64,000 bases of DNA from Actinobacillus capsulatus DSM 19761 (GCF_000374285.1 NZ_KB893941.1:1-64000); one strand, 5' to 3'; positions 37,165 through 46,886 are shown, counted from the first letter of the stretch. The notes: generated from the sequence alone by a model not told the origin. Numbers and translations: made by a program.

Positions 37165-37394
37165 AATTGAATTTCTTCTATGTTTCATCGATCGAGCAAC
37201 AAAAAGCGCTAAGTCAAAAATTCTATGGCACAGAAACTTTTGCGTACAAATTGGAATTACCAAATGCGCAAGGCACAATTTACGGTGTAGGCATCCTTGA
37301 AAGCGGAAACGGCTTCTCAGGTAAAGTAAAAGGTAAATATGAAGGAGCAGCTTCAATCAAATCTGCGAAGCGTGATTATTTGCTAATTGCTTAG
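37165..37394 (+). pseudogene. C-terminal fragment of a phage tail tube protein
   Basis: In-frame from about 37165 to TAG at 37394 the DNA reads LKLNFFYVSSIEQQKALSQK, then FYGTETFAYKLELPNAQGTI and GKVKGKYEGAASIKSAKRDY. It resembles the end of siphophage major tail (tube) proteins. No start lies upstream; the frame enters from the repressor remnant. A large deletion between the early and tail regions probably made the join. The next gene is a tail chaperone, the usual neighbour of a tail tube gene. Confidence 0.65.
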
Positions 37395-37480
37395 TAATTT
37401 AGCCCTCTTGTAAAAATAACCCCCACCCCCCCGTATATTCGGGGGTTTTATTCGTTTTTTCTGTATTCAAGGAACAAAAT

Positions 37481-37911
37481 ATGACTAAAAACTTACGAGA
37501 ACAATTATTGTTAGAAAAGCCAGAAGTTAATACTATTAATCTAAAAGGCAAATCTTATTTTATCCGCAATTTATCGGTTGGTGAGACAAATGCGCTTATT
37601 CTTGATCAGCGTAAACGTCAAATTAAGATCGCTCAACAATTGGGTATTGAACTTGATTTAGAAAATGAAGATATTTTAAATGAGCAACATTAAACATGTT
37701 TACGAACCTTATGCTATTGCTCGTGGAATGGCTTCACACTTATGTGATGCAGATGGCGTATTATTATTTAATGCAGACAACGAAGATGATTTAAAACTTA
37801 TCTCTGCGCTTGTGAAAAATCAAGTGGCGGATTCTTACACCCAAAATTTAACTGAGGTTATTACGTGGAAATATGTTTTTATCGGTTTATTGATTGTTGA
37901 TGGTTGATGGT
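37481..37911 (+). pseudogene. Frameshifted phage tail assembly chaperone-like gene
   Basis: ATG 37481 opens a 70-codon frame (MTKNLREQLLLEKPEVN, NLSVGETNALILDQRKRQ) that stops at 37693. The protein continues in another frame as KHVYEPYAIARGMASHLCDA and on to VADSYTQNLTEVI. The total is close to the size of tail chaperones found after tail tube genes. Some phages use a programmed frameshift here, but I see no typical slippery run at the junction. Near the end a 7-base tandem duplication (TTGATGG at 37897-37903 and 37904-37910) breaks the frame again before DLDKDCDGRTCSVEIQLLKK. Confidence 0.6.
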
Positions 37912-38064
37912 TGTTTTTTAGACTTAGATAAGGATTGCGACGGTCGTACTTGTTCTGTTGAAATTCAGTTGCTTAAAAAGTGATTGACAAGTTGCAACTA
38001 AAATCATAGTATTTACGTAATCCCTGCGATTGGTGCAAGCGCATCACGCAACTACAAACTTTAT

Positions 38065-38097
38065 AGCCCTGATTGGTTTTCCAGTCGGGGCTTTTTT
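38065..38097 (+). terminator. Phage terminator after the tail remnants
   Basis: AGCCCTGATTGG and CCAGTCGGGGCT form a 12-bp stem (two G-T pairs) with loop TTTT, followed by TTTTTT. The next gene starts 27 bases later with its own ribosome site. Confidence 0.85.
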
Positions 38098-38123
38098 ATT
38101 ATCGCTCATTTAGGAGGTTTAAA

Positions 38124-39029
38124 ATGAACGAGTGCAAAAATATTCCCACCTATTCAAAGCCTTTAGATAAAGGCGAAGGTATCCTTTATAAATCATTCTT
38201 TCCAAACTTAAATCTGGCTACAACTAAGGAAACTAGTATTGCTACACAATGCTATAACTGTGTAGCTTGGACTTTAGGTGTTACTGATGATTGGCTATGG
38301 CCTTTATATCATCCATATCTTACAGATAAGGACACAACCTTAGCGGATTTTGACCGATTTTATAAAGAGGCCGGGTTTACAAAAGTGTCGAATATAAATG
38401 AGGCTCATATTATTGCTTGGGGAAATAAATTACCAAATGGCAAGTTATATATGACACATGCTTGTATTGCTTATCCTCAATCAAAACAATGGGAATCTAA
38501 ATTAGGTGCTTATATTCGAATAGCTCATGATTTAGGCGGATTAAAAGGCGAATCTTATGGGCAACCTGTGGCATATTATAAAAAATCAGCCGGTGAAAAA
38601 ATACAGCAACACCGTCTGAAGTTACAAAGACAACTACCTACCATTACTCATTCAGACCTGATAAAACTTAGTAAAGCACTGTCTTTATTATCTAAGAATG
38701 TAATTCATGATTTTGATACATTGTATGAAAATTGGATTGAGTTTTGGCAGGATTCGGCAGATAAAAACTCACTGCTTAGCTCGGCTCCAGCTTCACGGAA
38801 ACAATCAACCACATACAAAGAGCTTATTCAATTTGGGCAAAAAAATAACATTTTGCCATTGCTTATTCTTAGACTTTATGTCGGTGATTATTGGGCTTTA
38901 TTAGCTTATGATGAGCTTCAATCAACAGAAAGCCTTAAAGTCTTCCATGGTGTAGAATGCCATATTTTGGAAGGACAACATGGTAGAGCACGCCGAACAG
39001 TCAAAAAATACATAGATTCATTGACATAA
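38124..39029 (+). CDS. DUF7689-like Cys/His protein, probable prophage cargo gene
   Basis: A 301-residue intact gene with a strong AGGAGG before the ATG and terminators on both sides, so an independent transcription unit. The N-terminal half has CYNCVAWTLGVTDDWLWP (Cys43, Cys46), then THACIAY (His112), QWESKLGAYIRIAHDLGGLK and SYGQPVAYYKK. This order resembles the DUF7689 family, whose Cys and His placing suggests a papain-like fold; I infer this and have not shown it. The C-terminal half (about 165-301) is helical and unrecognised. It lies beside decayed tail genes, where cargo genes often sit. It might be an effector, toxin or anti-phage protein. Confidence 0.6.
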   Translation: MNECKNIPTYSKPLDKGEGILYKSFFPNLNLATTKETSIATQCYNCVAWTLGVTDDWLWPLYHPYLTDKDTTLADFDRFYKEAGFTKVSNINEAHIIAWGNKLPNGKLYMTHACIAYPQSKQWESKLGAYIRIAHDLGGLKGESYGQPVAYYKKSAGEKIQQHRLKLQRQLPTITHSDLIKLSKALSLLSKNVIHDFDTLYENWIEFWQDSADKNSLLSSAPASRKQSTTYKELIQFGQKNNILPLLILRLYVGDYWALLAYDELQSTESLKVFHGVECHILEGQHGRARRTVKKYIDSLT

Positions 39030-39043
39030 AGCAGTTCAGTAAT

Positions 39044-39068
39044 AAGACCCTTAAATAGGGTCTTTTTT
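39044..39068 (+). terminator. Terminator after the DUF7689-like gene
   Basis: AAGACCC (39044-39050) and GGGTCTT (39058-39064) pair around TTAAATA, then T-run. The second IS200-like unit begins inside the T-tract, as with copy 1. Confidence 0.8.
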
Positions 39069-39288
39069 ATTATAGCTAGACTATGTCTAGCTATAAAAAC
39101 CACACGCTATGCGTGTGGAATCAAAGAGCTTAAGTGATGAGAGAATAAAAAATCCTCCTATAATGAATGAGGCTGACAACCAAAGCTCAATATATAGGTA
39201 GGAGGATAAATCAATGGCAAGTAAATCCAATGACGATTCAAGTCTATCACACACTAGATGGAACTGTAAATATCATATTGTTTTTATT
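39069..39288 (+). mobile_element. IS200/IS605-like left-end fragment, copy 2
   Basis: The fragment starts ATTATAGCTAGAC and forms a perfect 11-bp hairpin TATAGCTAGAC-TAT-GTCTAGCTATA (39071-39095). A second perfect hairpin follows, CCACACGC-TAT-GCGTGTGG (39100-39118). A ribosome site (GTAGGAGG) and ATG then open a TnpA-like frame (MASKSNDDSSLSHTRWNCKY and HIVFI). After TTTTTATT at 39288 the sequence no longer codes for TnpA. Orientation and breakpoint equal those of copy 1, about 11.7 kb away. The first 25 codons of TnpA, out of about 150, remain. Confidence 0.85.
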
Positions 39289-39311
39289 GCCTCAAGAAAA
39301 GGAGGTAAGGT

Positions 39312-39560
39312 ATGGATAAAATGTTTAAAAACCTGGGCAATCAAAGTTATTGGTGGGCTGGTATTGGCGGTTTCTTTTCGTTGATGTTGGCTCAAGAAAT
39401 CTTGCCATTAGTTAGTTTAGTTATCGGTGCTATAACGGCTATTGTAAATTTAGTTGAAAAATATCAACTGCGTAAGATCAAAGTTCGTGAGGAAGAACGA
39501 GCTGAGCAAATTCATCAATTAAAAGTGAAACGTTTAGACAAGGGGCTTAGTGATGAGTAG
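39312..39560 (+). CDS. Phage holin
   Basis: An 82-residue protein with two hydrophobic segments (YWWAGIGGFFSLMLAQEIL and LVSLVIGAITAIVNLV) and a charged C-terminus (KIKVREEERAEQIHQLKVK). AAAGGAGGTAAGG precedes the ATG. Position directly before an endolysin and Rz/Rz1 identifies it as the holin that would permeabilise the inner membrane. The frame is intact. Its stop overlaps the start of the decayed endolysin. Confidence 0.8.
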   Translation: MDKMFKNLGNQSYWWAGIGGFFSLMLAQEILPLVSLVIGAITAIVNLVEKYQLRKIKVREEERAEQIHQLKVKRLDKGLSDE

Positions 39561-39820
39561 CAATAAATGGGGGACGCTTGGCAAAGTTGGTGGAGCTTGC
39601 CCGGTGCTAACAATGATAGCTATTATGATTACTAACAATTACTTTCAATGTAGGTTGCGATGCTTTATCTCGTTCTTCTATGTTCCGCAAGGCGAATGCT
39701 TATGACTGGAACGGTGTGTGTAATGAGTTTTCTCGCTGGGTTTATTCCGATGGTCGCAAGTTAAAAGGTTTGGTGATTCGTCGAGAAAAAGAAAAAGCGT
39801 TGTGTTTATCAGGCTTATAG
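39553..39820 (+). pseudogene. Endolysin (GH24 lysozyme) with the catalytic middle deleted
   Basis: The start ATG 39553 gives MSSNKWGTLGKVGGACPVLT and a hydrophobic stretch that looks like a signal-arrest-release anchor. After about 30 codons another frame takes over: FNVGCDALSRSSMFRKANAY, DWNGVCNEFSRWVYSDGRKL, ending CLSGL at 39820. That is the end of a GH24 lysozyme. The segment with the E-8aa-D/C-5aa-T catalytic triad is missing. The gene is dead, but a second lysozyme lies at 41822-42292. Confidence 0.8.
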
Positions 39821-39834
39821 GATTAGTGGTGTTT

Positions 39835-40206
39835 ATGTTAGATGGATTTACTAAGTCAATGGGATTACTGATTGGTGGATTAGCCTTGGTAGTGGTTGCT
39901 CTTGGTGGTTGGACGCTTTATCAATCATCAACGATTGACGCTCTGAATGCCGAAGTTAAAGCAAAGGATTCATTGATTGCAGAACAGCAAGTAGTAAACC
40001 AAGAGTTGGTAACTCAACTGGAAGCAGAAAAACAAGCGGTCGAAAATCAGCAAAAAATTGCAAGCGAATTAAAAGCACAAATGGAAACGGAGCGTGAGAA
40101 TGTTAAAACAGTTCTTATCAAAGAGCCGTGTGGCGGTGTGGCTATGCCTAGTGCTGTTATCGACAGCATTAAGCGGTTGCACACAAAAGGTAGTGACAAA
40201 AACTAA
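39835..40206 (+). CDS. Rz-like inner membrane spanin
   Basis: About 123 residues: an N-terminal transmembrane helix (SMGLLIGGLALVVVALGGW) followed by a long helical, coiled-coil-like periplasmic part rich in Gln, Glu and Lys. Such i-spanins pair with an Rz1 lipoprotein, encoded here inside the 3' half of the gene in another frame. ATG 39835 is preferred; a GTG further up overlaps the endolysin. An uptake signal (CAAGCGGTC) lies in the coiled-coil part. Together the pair disrupts the outer membrane in lysis. Confidence 0.75.
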   Translation: MLDGFTKSMGLLIGGLALVVVALGGWTLYQSSTIDALNAEVKAKDSLIAEQQVVNQELVTQLEAEKQAVENQQKIASELKAQMETERENVKTVLIKEPCGGVAMPSAVIDSIKRLHTKGSDKN

Positions 40207-40384
40207 TTACGTTTATCCGCCAGCTGCTTATTTAGTGCAGTGTGAGCGGTCGGGATTTTATGGGAAAACCTACGCCGATTCTATTGATTATTTAATGGTC
40301 GTCATTAAAGAGCGAGATGTATGTGCTAATCAAATCAATAGTATCAGAGAATGGCAAGCACAGGTAAAGGCTGGGTTTAAATAG
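40100..40384 (+). CDS. Rz1-like outer membrane spanin lipoprotein, overlapping Rz
   Basis: About 94 residues with a lipoprotein signal whose lipobox is ALSGC, then a mature part with a Pro pair (YPPAAYL) and four cysteines in all. It overlaps the Rz gene by over 100 bases in a different frame, the classic nested Rz/Rz1 arrangement. ATG 40100 is two codons after a GTG that could also start it. The mature part, about 68 residues, is longer than lambda Rz1. Confidence 0.78.
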   Translation: MLKQFLSKSRVAVWLCLVLLSTALSGCTQKVVTKTNYVYPPAAYLVQCERSGFYGKTYADSIDYLMVVIKERDVCANQINSIREWQAQVKAGFK

Positions 40385-40423
40385 CAATTAGTTTGAATTT
40401 CTCATTAAAGTTAATCAACAAGA

Positions 40424-40445
40424 GGGAGCGTAATAGCTCCCTTTT
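40424..40445 (+). terminator. Terminator after the lysis genes
   Basis: GGGAGC (40424-40429) and GCTCCC (40436-40441) pair around GTAATA, followed by TTTT. Confidence 0.75.
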
Positions 40446-40454
40446 GTATTTTAT

Positions 40455-41321
40455 ATGCTACATAACTTGCGTATCCGCAAAGCCAACCCAAATTTTGACG
40501 TTTCCGTCTATGGCGATTACTTAATTAGCCAACAAACTAAGGCGATCAACAACGCACGCCTAACCAACACTTTCAAAACCAAACATTTGAACGTATGGGT
40601 ATCGGCAAAAGAAAGCTATTTCAATATGGTTAGCTGGGAAAATTGCAAAGATGACACACTAAGTTTGGAAGATTTCCAAGGCGATGATGTGGTGCTTGGG
40701 CTAGATATGGCACGCAAGCTGGATATGAACTCACTTGTGAAAGTGTTTACTCGCATTATTGACGGAAAACGGCATTATTACTGCATTTCGCCTGAATTTT
40801 TCGTTCCCGAAGATACGGTTTACAACACTGACACCGCTTTAAAGCGTGTAGTGGATAAATATCAAAAATGGGTAAACAGCGGACATTTAACCGCAACCGA
40901 CGGTGCGGAAGTGGATTATCGAGAAATCGAAGAAGTGATTAAGGCAACCAACCAAGAACACCGAGTGTCTTGCGTGGCAATCGACCCACACGGAGCGATT
41001 GCGATCAGCCACAATTTGGCGGACGAAGGCTTAAACCCGATAACCATTACCCAAAACTACACCAACCTATCCGACCCGATGAAAGAACTGGAAGCGGCGA
41101 TTGAATCGGGTCGTTTTCATCACGACGGCAACCCAATTATGACGTGGTGTATTGGCAATGTGGTAGGTAAAACTGTTCCAGGTAATGATGATGTGGTGCG
41201 CCCGATTAAAGAAATTCCTGAAAATAAAATCGATGGCGCCGTTGCTTTAATGATGGCTATCGGTCGCATTATGTTGAACGTGGAAGATGATTTCTTCCCT
41301 GATGAGGTGCTAGAACTTTAA
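40455..41321 (+). pseudogene. C-terminal part of phage terminase large subunit
   Basis: A 288-residue frame that matches the second half of an HK97-type terminase (Terminase_1). [20 protein letters not shown] marks the middle of the family, and [20 protein letters not shown] with a metal-binding Asp, CVAIDPHG and the Asp in [15 protein letters not shown] belong to the nuclease domain. The N-terminal ATPase with its P-loop is missing, and a terminator lies immediately upstream. The small subunit is not found. The protein might be made, but cannot package DNA. Confidence 0.8.
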
Positions 41322-41368
41322 TATTAATGCTTCTTTAATGTACAATTACGATACAAAAGGAGGCGTTT

Positions 41369-41773
41369 ATGAAAAAATTCTTACTTTTAGTGAGTTTACC
41401 AATATTGGCTTTTGCGGAAAATATTCAGATAAGTGATGAACAAATCCAGCAATATATTTTTATCTCAACAAATGCAGAAAAATGCTTTCAATCTGGGGTA
41501 TGGACTGCGAAAACTAACAGAGAAAGAGAGCAGGATTTTGTTAAAAGAAGTGAGTTCGAAAATGTAATTGAATCAAAATATGATATTGCATTGATGACAG
41601 AACTCTTTGGCAGTGATGCGACAGTAAAAATATTTGAAGATAACGACTTTGCAAAAGATTTTAATGAACGGAGGTATAAATTCTCATATCAAAAAAACAC
41701 AATACTATCGCAAAAAGAGTGCGATGATTTATCTAACTATTTGTTGAATTTGACGAAAAAGCATATTAATTAA
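41369..41773 (+). CDS. Small secreted two-cysteine protein in the prophage
   Basis: A 134-residue protein with a Sec signal peptide (KKFLLLVSLPILAFA) and, in the mature part, two cysteines in NAEKCFQSG and SQKECDDLSNYL. AAAGGAGG precedes the ATG. The plan (start with ISDEQI..., first Cys near the amino end, second Cys near the carboxyl end in a helical segment) is like that of the chromosomal protein at 28473-28928. It is flanked by its own terminator and inserted between terminase and lysozyme genes, where phages do not normally carry structural genes. Probably a cargo gene. Function unknown. Confidence 0.65.
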   Translation: MKKFLLLVSLPILAFAENIQISDEQIQQYIFISTNAEKCFQSGVWTAKTNREREQDFVKRSEFENVIESKYDIALMTELFGSDATVKIFEDNDFAKDFNERRYKFSYQKNTILSQKECDDLSNYLLNLTKKHIN

Positions 41774-41777
41774 CAAG

Positions 41778-41806
41778 AGCCACTCATAAATAATGAGTGG
41801 CTTTTT
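41778..41806 (+). terminator. Terminator after the secreted-protein gene
   Basis: AGCCACTCAT and ATGAGTGGCT form a 10-bp perfect stem with loop AAATA, then TTTTT. Confidence 0.85.
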
Positions 41807-41821
41807 ATTTTGGAGAATATT

Positions 41822-42375
<554 letters not shown>

Positions 42376-42380
42376 TAAAT

Positions 42381-42417
42381 CTCCTCCCCAGTAGCAAATG
42401 AGCTATTGGGAAAGGAG
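42381..42417 (+). promoter_or_regulatory. Hairpin that can hide a ribosome binding site
   Basis: CCCAGTAGC (42387-42395) pairs with GCTATTGGG (42402-42410). Outside this stem CTCCT (42381-42385) is complementary to AGGAG (42413-42417), the ribosome site of the next gene. The fold would compete with translation. No T-run follows, so it is not a typical terminator. Confidence 0.5.
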
Positions 42418-42423
42418 CATAAA

Positions 42424-42588
42424 ATGGAAGTAATAATGAAGACTCTCCTAACCGACATTATCGGCATCAGTGGCTTTTCTGCCCTCTGCTACGGCTGTTA
42501 TCTTCAATTTGGTGAAGCGATAACCCTAATGACAAGTGGTGTACTCTTGTTACTGTATGCCTTATTTAGTGCAGGGTGGAAACGATGA
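42424..42588 (+). CDS. Small phage membrane protein upstream of portal
   Basis: A 54-residue protein from MEVIMKTLLTDIIG with two hydrophobic helices (IIGISGFSALCYGCYLQFG and TLMTSGVLLLLYALFSA) and end GWKR. AAAGGAG lies six bases before the ATG. The stop overlaps the ATG of the portal gene (ATGA), as in phages where a small membrane protein precedes the portal. A second Met at 42436 could also start it. Unknown function. Confidence 0.6.
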   Translation: MEVIMKTLLTDIIGISGFSALCYGCYLQFGEAITLMTSGVLLLLYALFSAGWKR

Positions 42589-43816
42589 TTTTTGACAAAC
42601 TTTTTGCAACACGTTCACTTGAAAATCCATCCGTTCCGCTAAGTAGTGAATCTGCTTATGAAGAATTGTTTGGCACGCAGCCTACTAAAGTTGTTAGCCC
42701 GGATTTGGCTATGAAATTAGCGGCGGTTTACGCCTGTGTCTATGTTCTATCAAGCTCACTCGCTCAATTACCGCTGCACGTTAAACGCAAAGATGGCGAT
42801 AAGGTGGAAGTAGCAAAAGATCACCCAGCCTATTATTTGCTACACGATAGCCCGAATTTTTGGTAAACATCCTACAAAATGAGTGAATACGCCCAAAGTG
42901 CGGTGTTGCTTACGGCAATGCGTATATTCACATTGTGCGTAATCATAACGGTACGGTGCAATCGCTTGAATCGTTAGAGCCGTGGAAGGTGCAACTGCTG
43001 AAAAATGGCAGTCGTTACATTTATGCCTACTACGACGATGACAAAACATTGAGCATTTCGCCCGATGATATGATCCACATCAAAGCCCTTGGCACAAACA
43101 TCAAAATGGGCAAATCGGTCATTCAAACACACGCCGAAACAATCGGCTTAGGGTTAGATGCTCGCAAATTTGCTAGCGGTTTCTTTGGTAACAACGCACG
43201 CCCGGCGGGGATTTTATCGGTAAAAACGCCATTAAATAGCAACGCTTGGGAAAACTTCAAAAGAATGTGGCAACAAGCTCAAGATAAGCTAAGAAGTGAA
43301 GAAAATAAAACGATTTTACTCCCTGGTGAGCTTGATTATCGAGCATTGACAGTTTCGCCGGTCGATACTGAGTTACTCTCAATGATGAAGCTAAACCGTT
43401 CTGAAATTGCAGGAATTTTTAACGTACCCGCACATATGATTAACGATTTGGAAAAAGCCACTTTTTCCAATATCAGCGAACAAACCATTCAATTTATCCG
43501 TTATAGCGTAATGCCGTGGGTGGTAAATTGGGAACAAGAGCTAAACCGCAAAATTTTCACGACTGCAGAGCGTAAAGCAGGCTATTTCGTCAAGTTTAAT
43601 CTCGCAGGCATTATGTGTGGAACCGCTGGCGAACGTGCGACGTTCTATCACAATGCTATTACAGATGGTTGGATGTCGAGAAACGAAGCACGCCAGTTAG
43701 AGGATATGAATCCAGTAGAAGGGTTAGATGAAATGCTAGTTAGCGTAAATGCTGCACAACAAGTATCAAATAAAAAAACAAACGGAGGAAACATTCAAGC
43801 CGGTAGTCTCGTTTGA
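42585..43816 (+). pseudogene. Phage portal protein (HK97 type), twice frameshifted
   Basis: The amino part (MIFDKLFATRSLENPSV, SPDLAMKLAAVYACVYVLSSSL, LPLHVKRKDGD) ends with a stop at 42866. A short piece then reads TSYKMSEYAQSAVL in another frame, and a third frame continues as YGNAYIHIVRNHNGTV through to NNARPAGILSVK, NVPAHMINDLEKATFSNISEQ and finally QAGSLV at 43816. This is a typical portal gene interrupted by two frameshifts at about 42863 and 42905. The second junction contains AAAGTGCGGT, a Haemophilus-type uptake core. Not functional. Confidence 0.88.
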
Positions 43817-43846
43817 TTGTTAAATATCCCAATGGAAGAGGCGTGA

Positions 43847-44038
43847 GAATGGCGCGGTTTGCCAAACGCAAAAGCGCACGCAGACCATTTAAATAAACAA
43901 GTAACCGAACATTATGGGAGCTTGGGGAGAGAACGGTTTAGCTTTATTATTGCGAATAAAAAGCAGATTAAGCCGACTTTTAAGTATTATTTGAATTTAT
44001 GGCTTGAGCGTTTACTCCATGAAGCTAATGGGCAATGA
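43847..44038 (+). pseudogene. Open fragment of unknown phage protein
   Basis: From a stop at 43840-43842 the frame is open: EWRGLPNAKAHADHLNKQV, TEHYGSLGRERFSFIIANKK and LNLWLERLLHEANGQ, ending TGA at 44038. It has no start codon in the first part and follows directly on the portal remnant. I do not recognise the family; it is likely a piece of a phage gene left by deletion. Confidence 0.4.
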
Positions 44039-44545
44039 CAATGTGCTGTAAATAATTTTACAACACTGGAAATTGCCTTGCAATTAACCAGTCATTTAAC
44101 TGGTTGGAGTGAAGAAGAAAATAGAGAAGCTATTAATAGTTGGGCTTCTGTTTTTGATACTCGTAGCAAGGAAGAAACGACGATTATAGATAATTTTAAT
44201 AGTTGGTTATTTTGGGCACAGCATACCGAATTCACCAAAATAAAATTAAACGGTAAAGGCGATATAGAAAACACAATCCCTATATTTAGCCGAGATGTAG
44301 CGGGCTTATTATTTTCCGGAAGACGAACATTTTGCACTGAAAGAGCATTTTTTATTTTTCTACACGTATTAAACAAGGTAAATGCAGGGAGAGTAAAAGA
44401 GGTAGCGATTAGAGCGTTAGTAAATGCCAAAATGTTGGATAAAAGCCGCCGTTTTGTTACGTTGTTTACAAGCTGGAAGAAACGGACGATTAGAAAATTT
44501 TGTCAAAATCCGCCCACTTGCTCTAAAGTATTTTATATACTGTAA
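44039..44545 (+). pseudogene. Open fragment of unknown protein, probably prophage
   Basis: An open frame of about 168 codons without a good ATG (the first possible start is TTG at 44078). It codes SHLTGWSEEENREAINSWAS and FNSWLFWAQHTEFTKIKL, and later RVKEVAIRALVNAKMLDKSR. After residue about 130 the coding quality falls, and another frame (PKCWIKAAVLL...) is open, suggesting a frameshift. I cannot name a family. It lies at the right edge of the prophage, where a replication or regulatory gene may have been truncated. Confidence 0.4.
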
Positions 44546-44934
44546 ATTAAAACAAGTGTATAAAATGCTTTTTTATAAACAATGTTTTTTAGATATTTTT
44601 CCTAAAAACAGGGAAAAACGCACAAAAAGTAGACGTGAGCCAAAGTTTGGGGAGTAGTGGAACAAAACGGAAAGATGATTTATTCCACTAAAAAGTATTA
44701 TTTTTCTTATTTATCAATAAGTTAAAATTGGTGGGACAATGGGGCAAGTGGAACAGCATTTTTCTAATATATAGAAAAAATAATAAAAAATATAAATTTT
44801 ATACAGTGGTTTTATTATTAGTATTGATTCCTTTTACATGACTTGAATTAAGGCTTAAAACGTTGATTCAACACACAATAAGCTCTAAAAAGTTGATGAG
44901 CCCTTAATGAAAAATAAATGTGTCGACATTGTTT
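44546..44934. other. Gene-free right edge of the prophage
   Basis: About 390 AT-rich bases without a supportable gene. Near 44727-44756 is a G-rich patch, GGTGGGACAATGGGGCAAGTGG, similar in style to GGGAACAAGTGGGACGTG near 27332 in the other scar. I could not find a second copy of the tRNA-Ile 3' end here, so the right attachment site is not located. Confidence 0.4.
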
Positions 44935-45165
44935 TTATTGGCTTAGCGTTACAGGCAGCATTAAGGTATCTAGGATAAAACTTAGCGGTAAATCAACCAC
45001 GGCCGGAATACTTAAGATTCCTCCTCTTTGGATGGCTTTGAAATCTTTGCTGACACCGGCATAAACGGAGTAATTGCCTTCGGTAAGGCTGATTATTGTG
45101 CCGCAAGCGGTCAAATTTTGGCTAAAAATTACAACAGCGATCAGTTTTAAAAATAATCTCTTCAT
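44935..45165 (-). CDS. YceK/YidQ-family small lipoprotein
   Basis: A 76-residue lipoprotein with lipobox NLTAC (lipidated Cys near 21), followed by GTIISLTEGNYSVYAGVSKD and LSIPAVVDLPLSFILDTLML. This matches the YceK/YidQ pattern of short outer membrane lipoproteins. Role unknown. It is divergent from leuB. Confidence 0.8.
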   Translation of the reverse strand: MKRLFLKLIAVVIFSQNLTACGTIISLTEGNYSVYAGVSKDFKAIQRGGILSIPAVVDLPLSFILDTLMLPVTLSQ

Positions 45166-45255
45166 ATTGTTCCTCTAATTGCTGATTATTCTAGCTTAAA
45201 TTTGATAAATTCCCACCCGACAGGTTAAATTTTAAGGTAAAATATTTAATCTTGA

Positions 45256-46362
<1,107 letters not shown>

Positions 46363-46382
46363 ATAGCTGATTATTTATTATA

Positions 46383-46438
46383 AACAAGCGGTCGAAATCT
46401 GAAGGATTTTTGCAAATTTCTTTCAAATTTCGACCGTT
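46383..46438. repeat. Inverted uptake-signal pair between leuB and msrB
   Basis: AACAAGCGGTCGAAAT and ATTTCGACCGTTTA face each other. They form a hairpin of about ten bases with a loop of about 28, between convergent genes, and may terminate both. Confidence 0.6.
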
Positions 46439-46484
46439 TATCGTATGTCTAACTTAGAAAATGATATTTAATTTATAAAATTAA

Positions 46485-46886
46485 TTAACCATCAATTTCT
46501 TCACCTGTTTCATCCCATTTAAAGTTGAGAGCGATAGAGTTTAAGCAGAAACGTAAACCTGTCGGCGGAGGCCCATCATTAAATACGTGCCCCATATGCG
46601 AATCGCAGTTGCCACAACGAATTTCGGTACGATGGCGACCTAAACTGTAATCATCTAAATAACGTAATGCATCGTCTGAAACGGCTTCATAGAAACTCGG
46701 CCACCCACAACCAGCATCAAATTTAGTATCAGAACGGAATAGTGCATTGTGGCAGCGAGCACAACGGTAGGTTCCAATACGCTCCTCATGTAAGAATTTA
46801 CCAGTAAATGGCATTTCTGTCCCATGATTAATCAGAATCTCAACTTGTTCTTCCGTTAGTTCATCAATATCTTTAATCATCTTCAC
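46485..46886 (-). CDS. msrB: Peptide methionine-R-sulfoxide reductase MsrB
   Basis: A 133-residue single-domain MsrB. It has zinc-binding CARCH and CGNCDSH pairs, GCGWPSFYEAV, GHVFNDGPPPTGLRFCLNSIAL with the catalytic Cys, and FKWDETGEE at the end. It repairs methionine-R-sulfoxide with thioredoxin. The standalone cytoplasmic form, not the MsrAB fusion that some Pasteurellaceae export. Confidence 0.95.
   Translation of the reverse strand: MKMIKDIDELTEEQVEILINHGTEMPFTGKFLHEERIGTYRCARCHNALFRSDTKFDAGCGWPSFYEAVSDDALRYLDDYSLGRHRTEIRCGNCDSHMGHVFNDGPPPTGLRFCLNSIALNFKWDETGEEIDG

Noticed and set aside
37680-37693. Programmed frameshift in the tail chaperone gene
   Set aside because: Some phages do this, but no slippery heptamer is at the junction and nearby genes are decayed, so mutation is simpler.
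43882-43892. GACCATTTA as possible right attachment site matching the bases after the tRNA-Ile gene
   Set aside because: Only about nine bases match, they lie inside an open phage fragment, and the tRNA part of the core is absent.
44727-44756. G-rich patches near 44740 and 27330 as an att repeat pair
   Set aside because: They share style (GTGGGAC, CAAGTGG) but no exact repeat longer than about nine bases, and neither is near a tRNA end.
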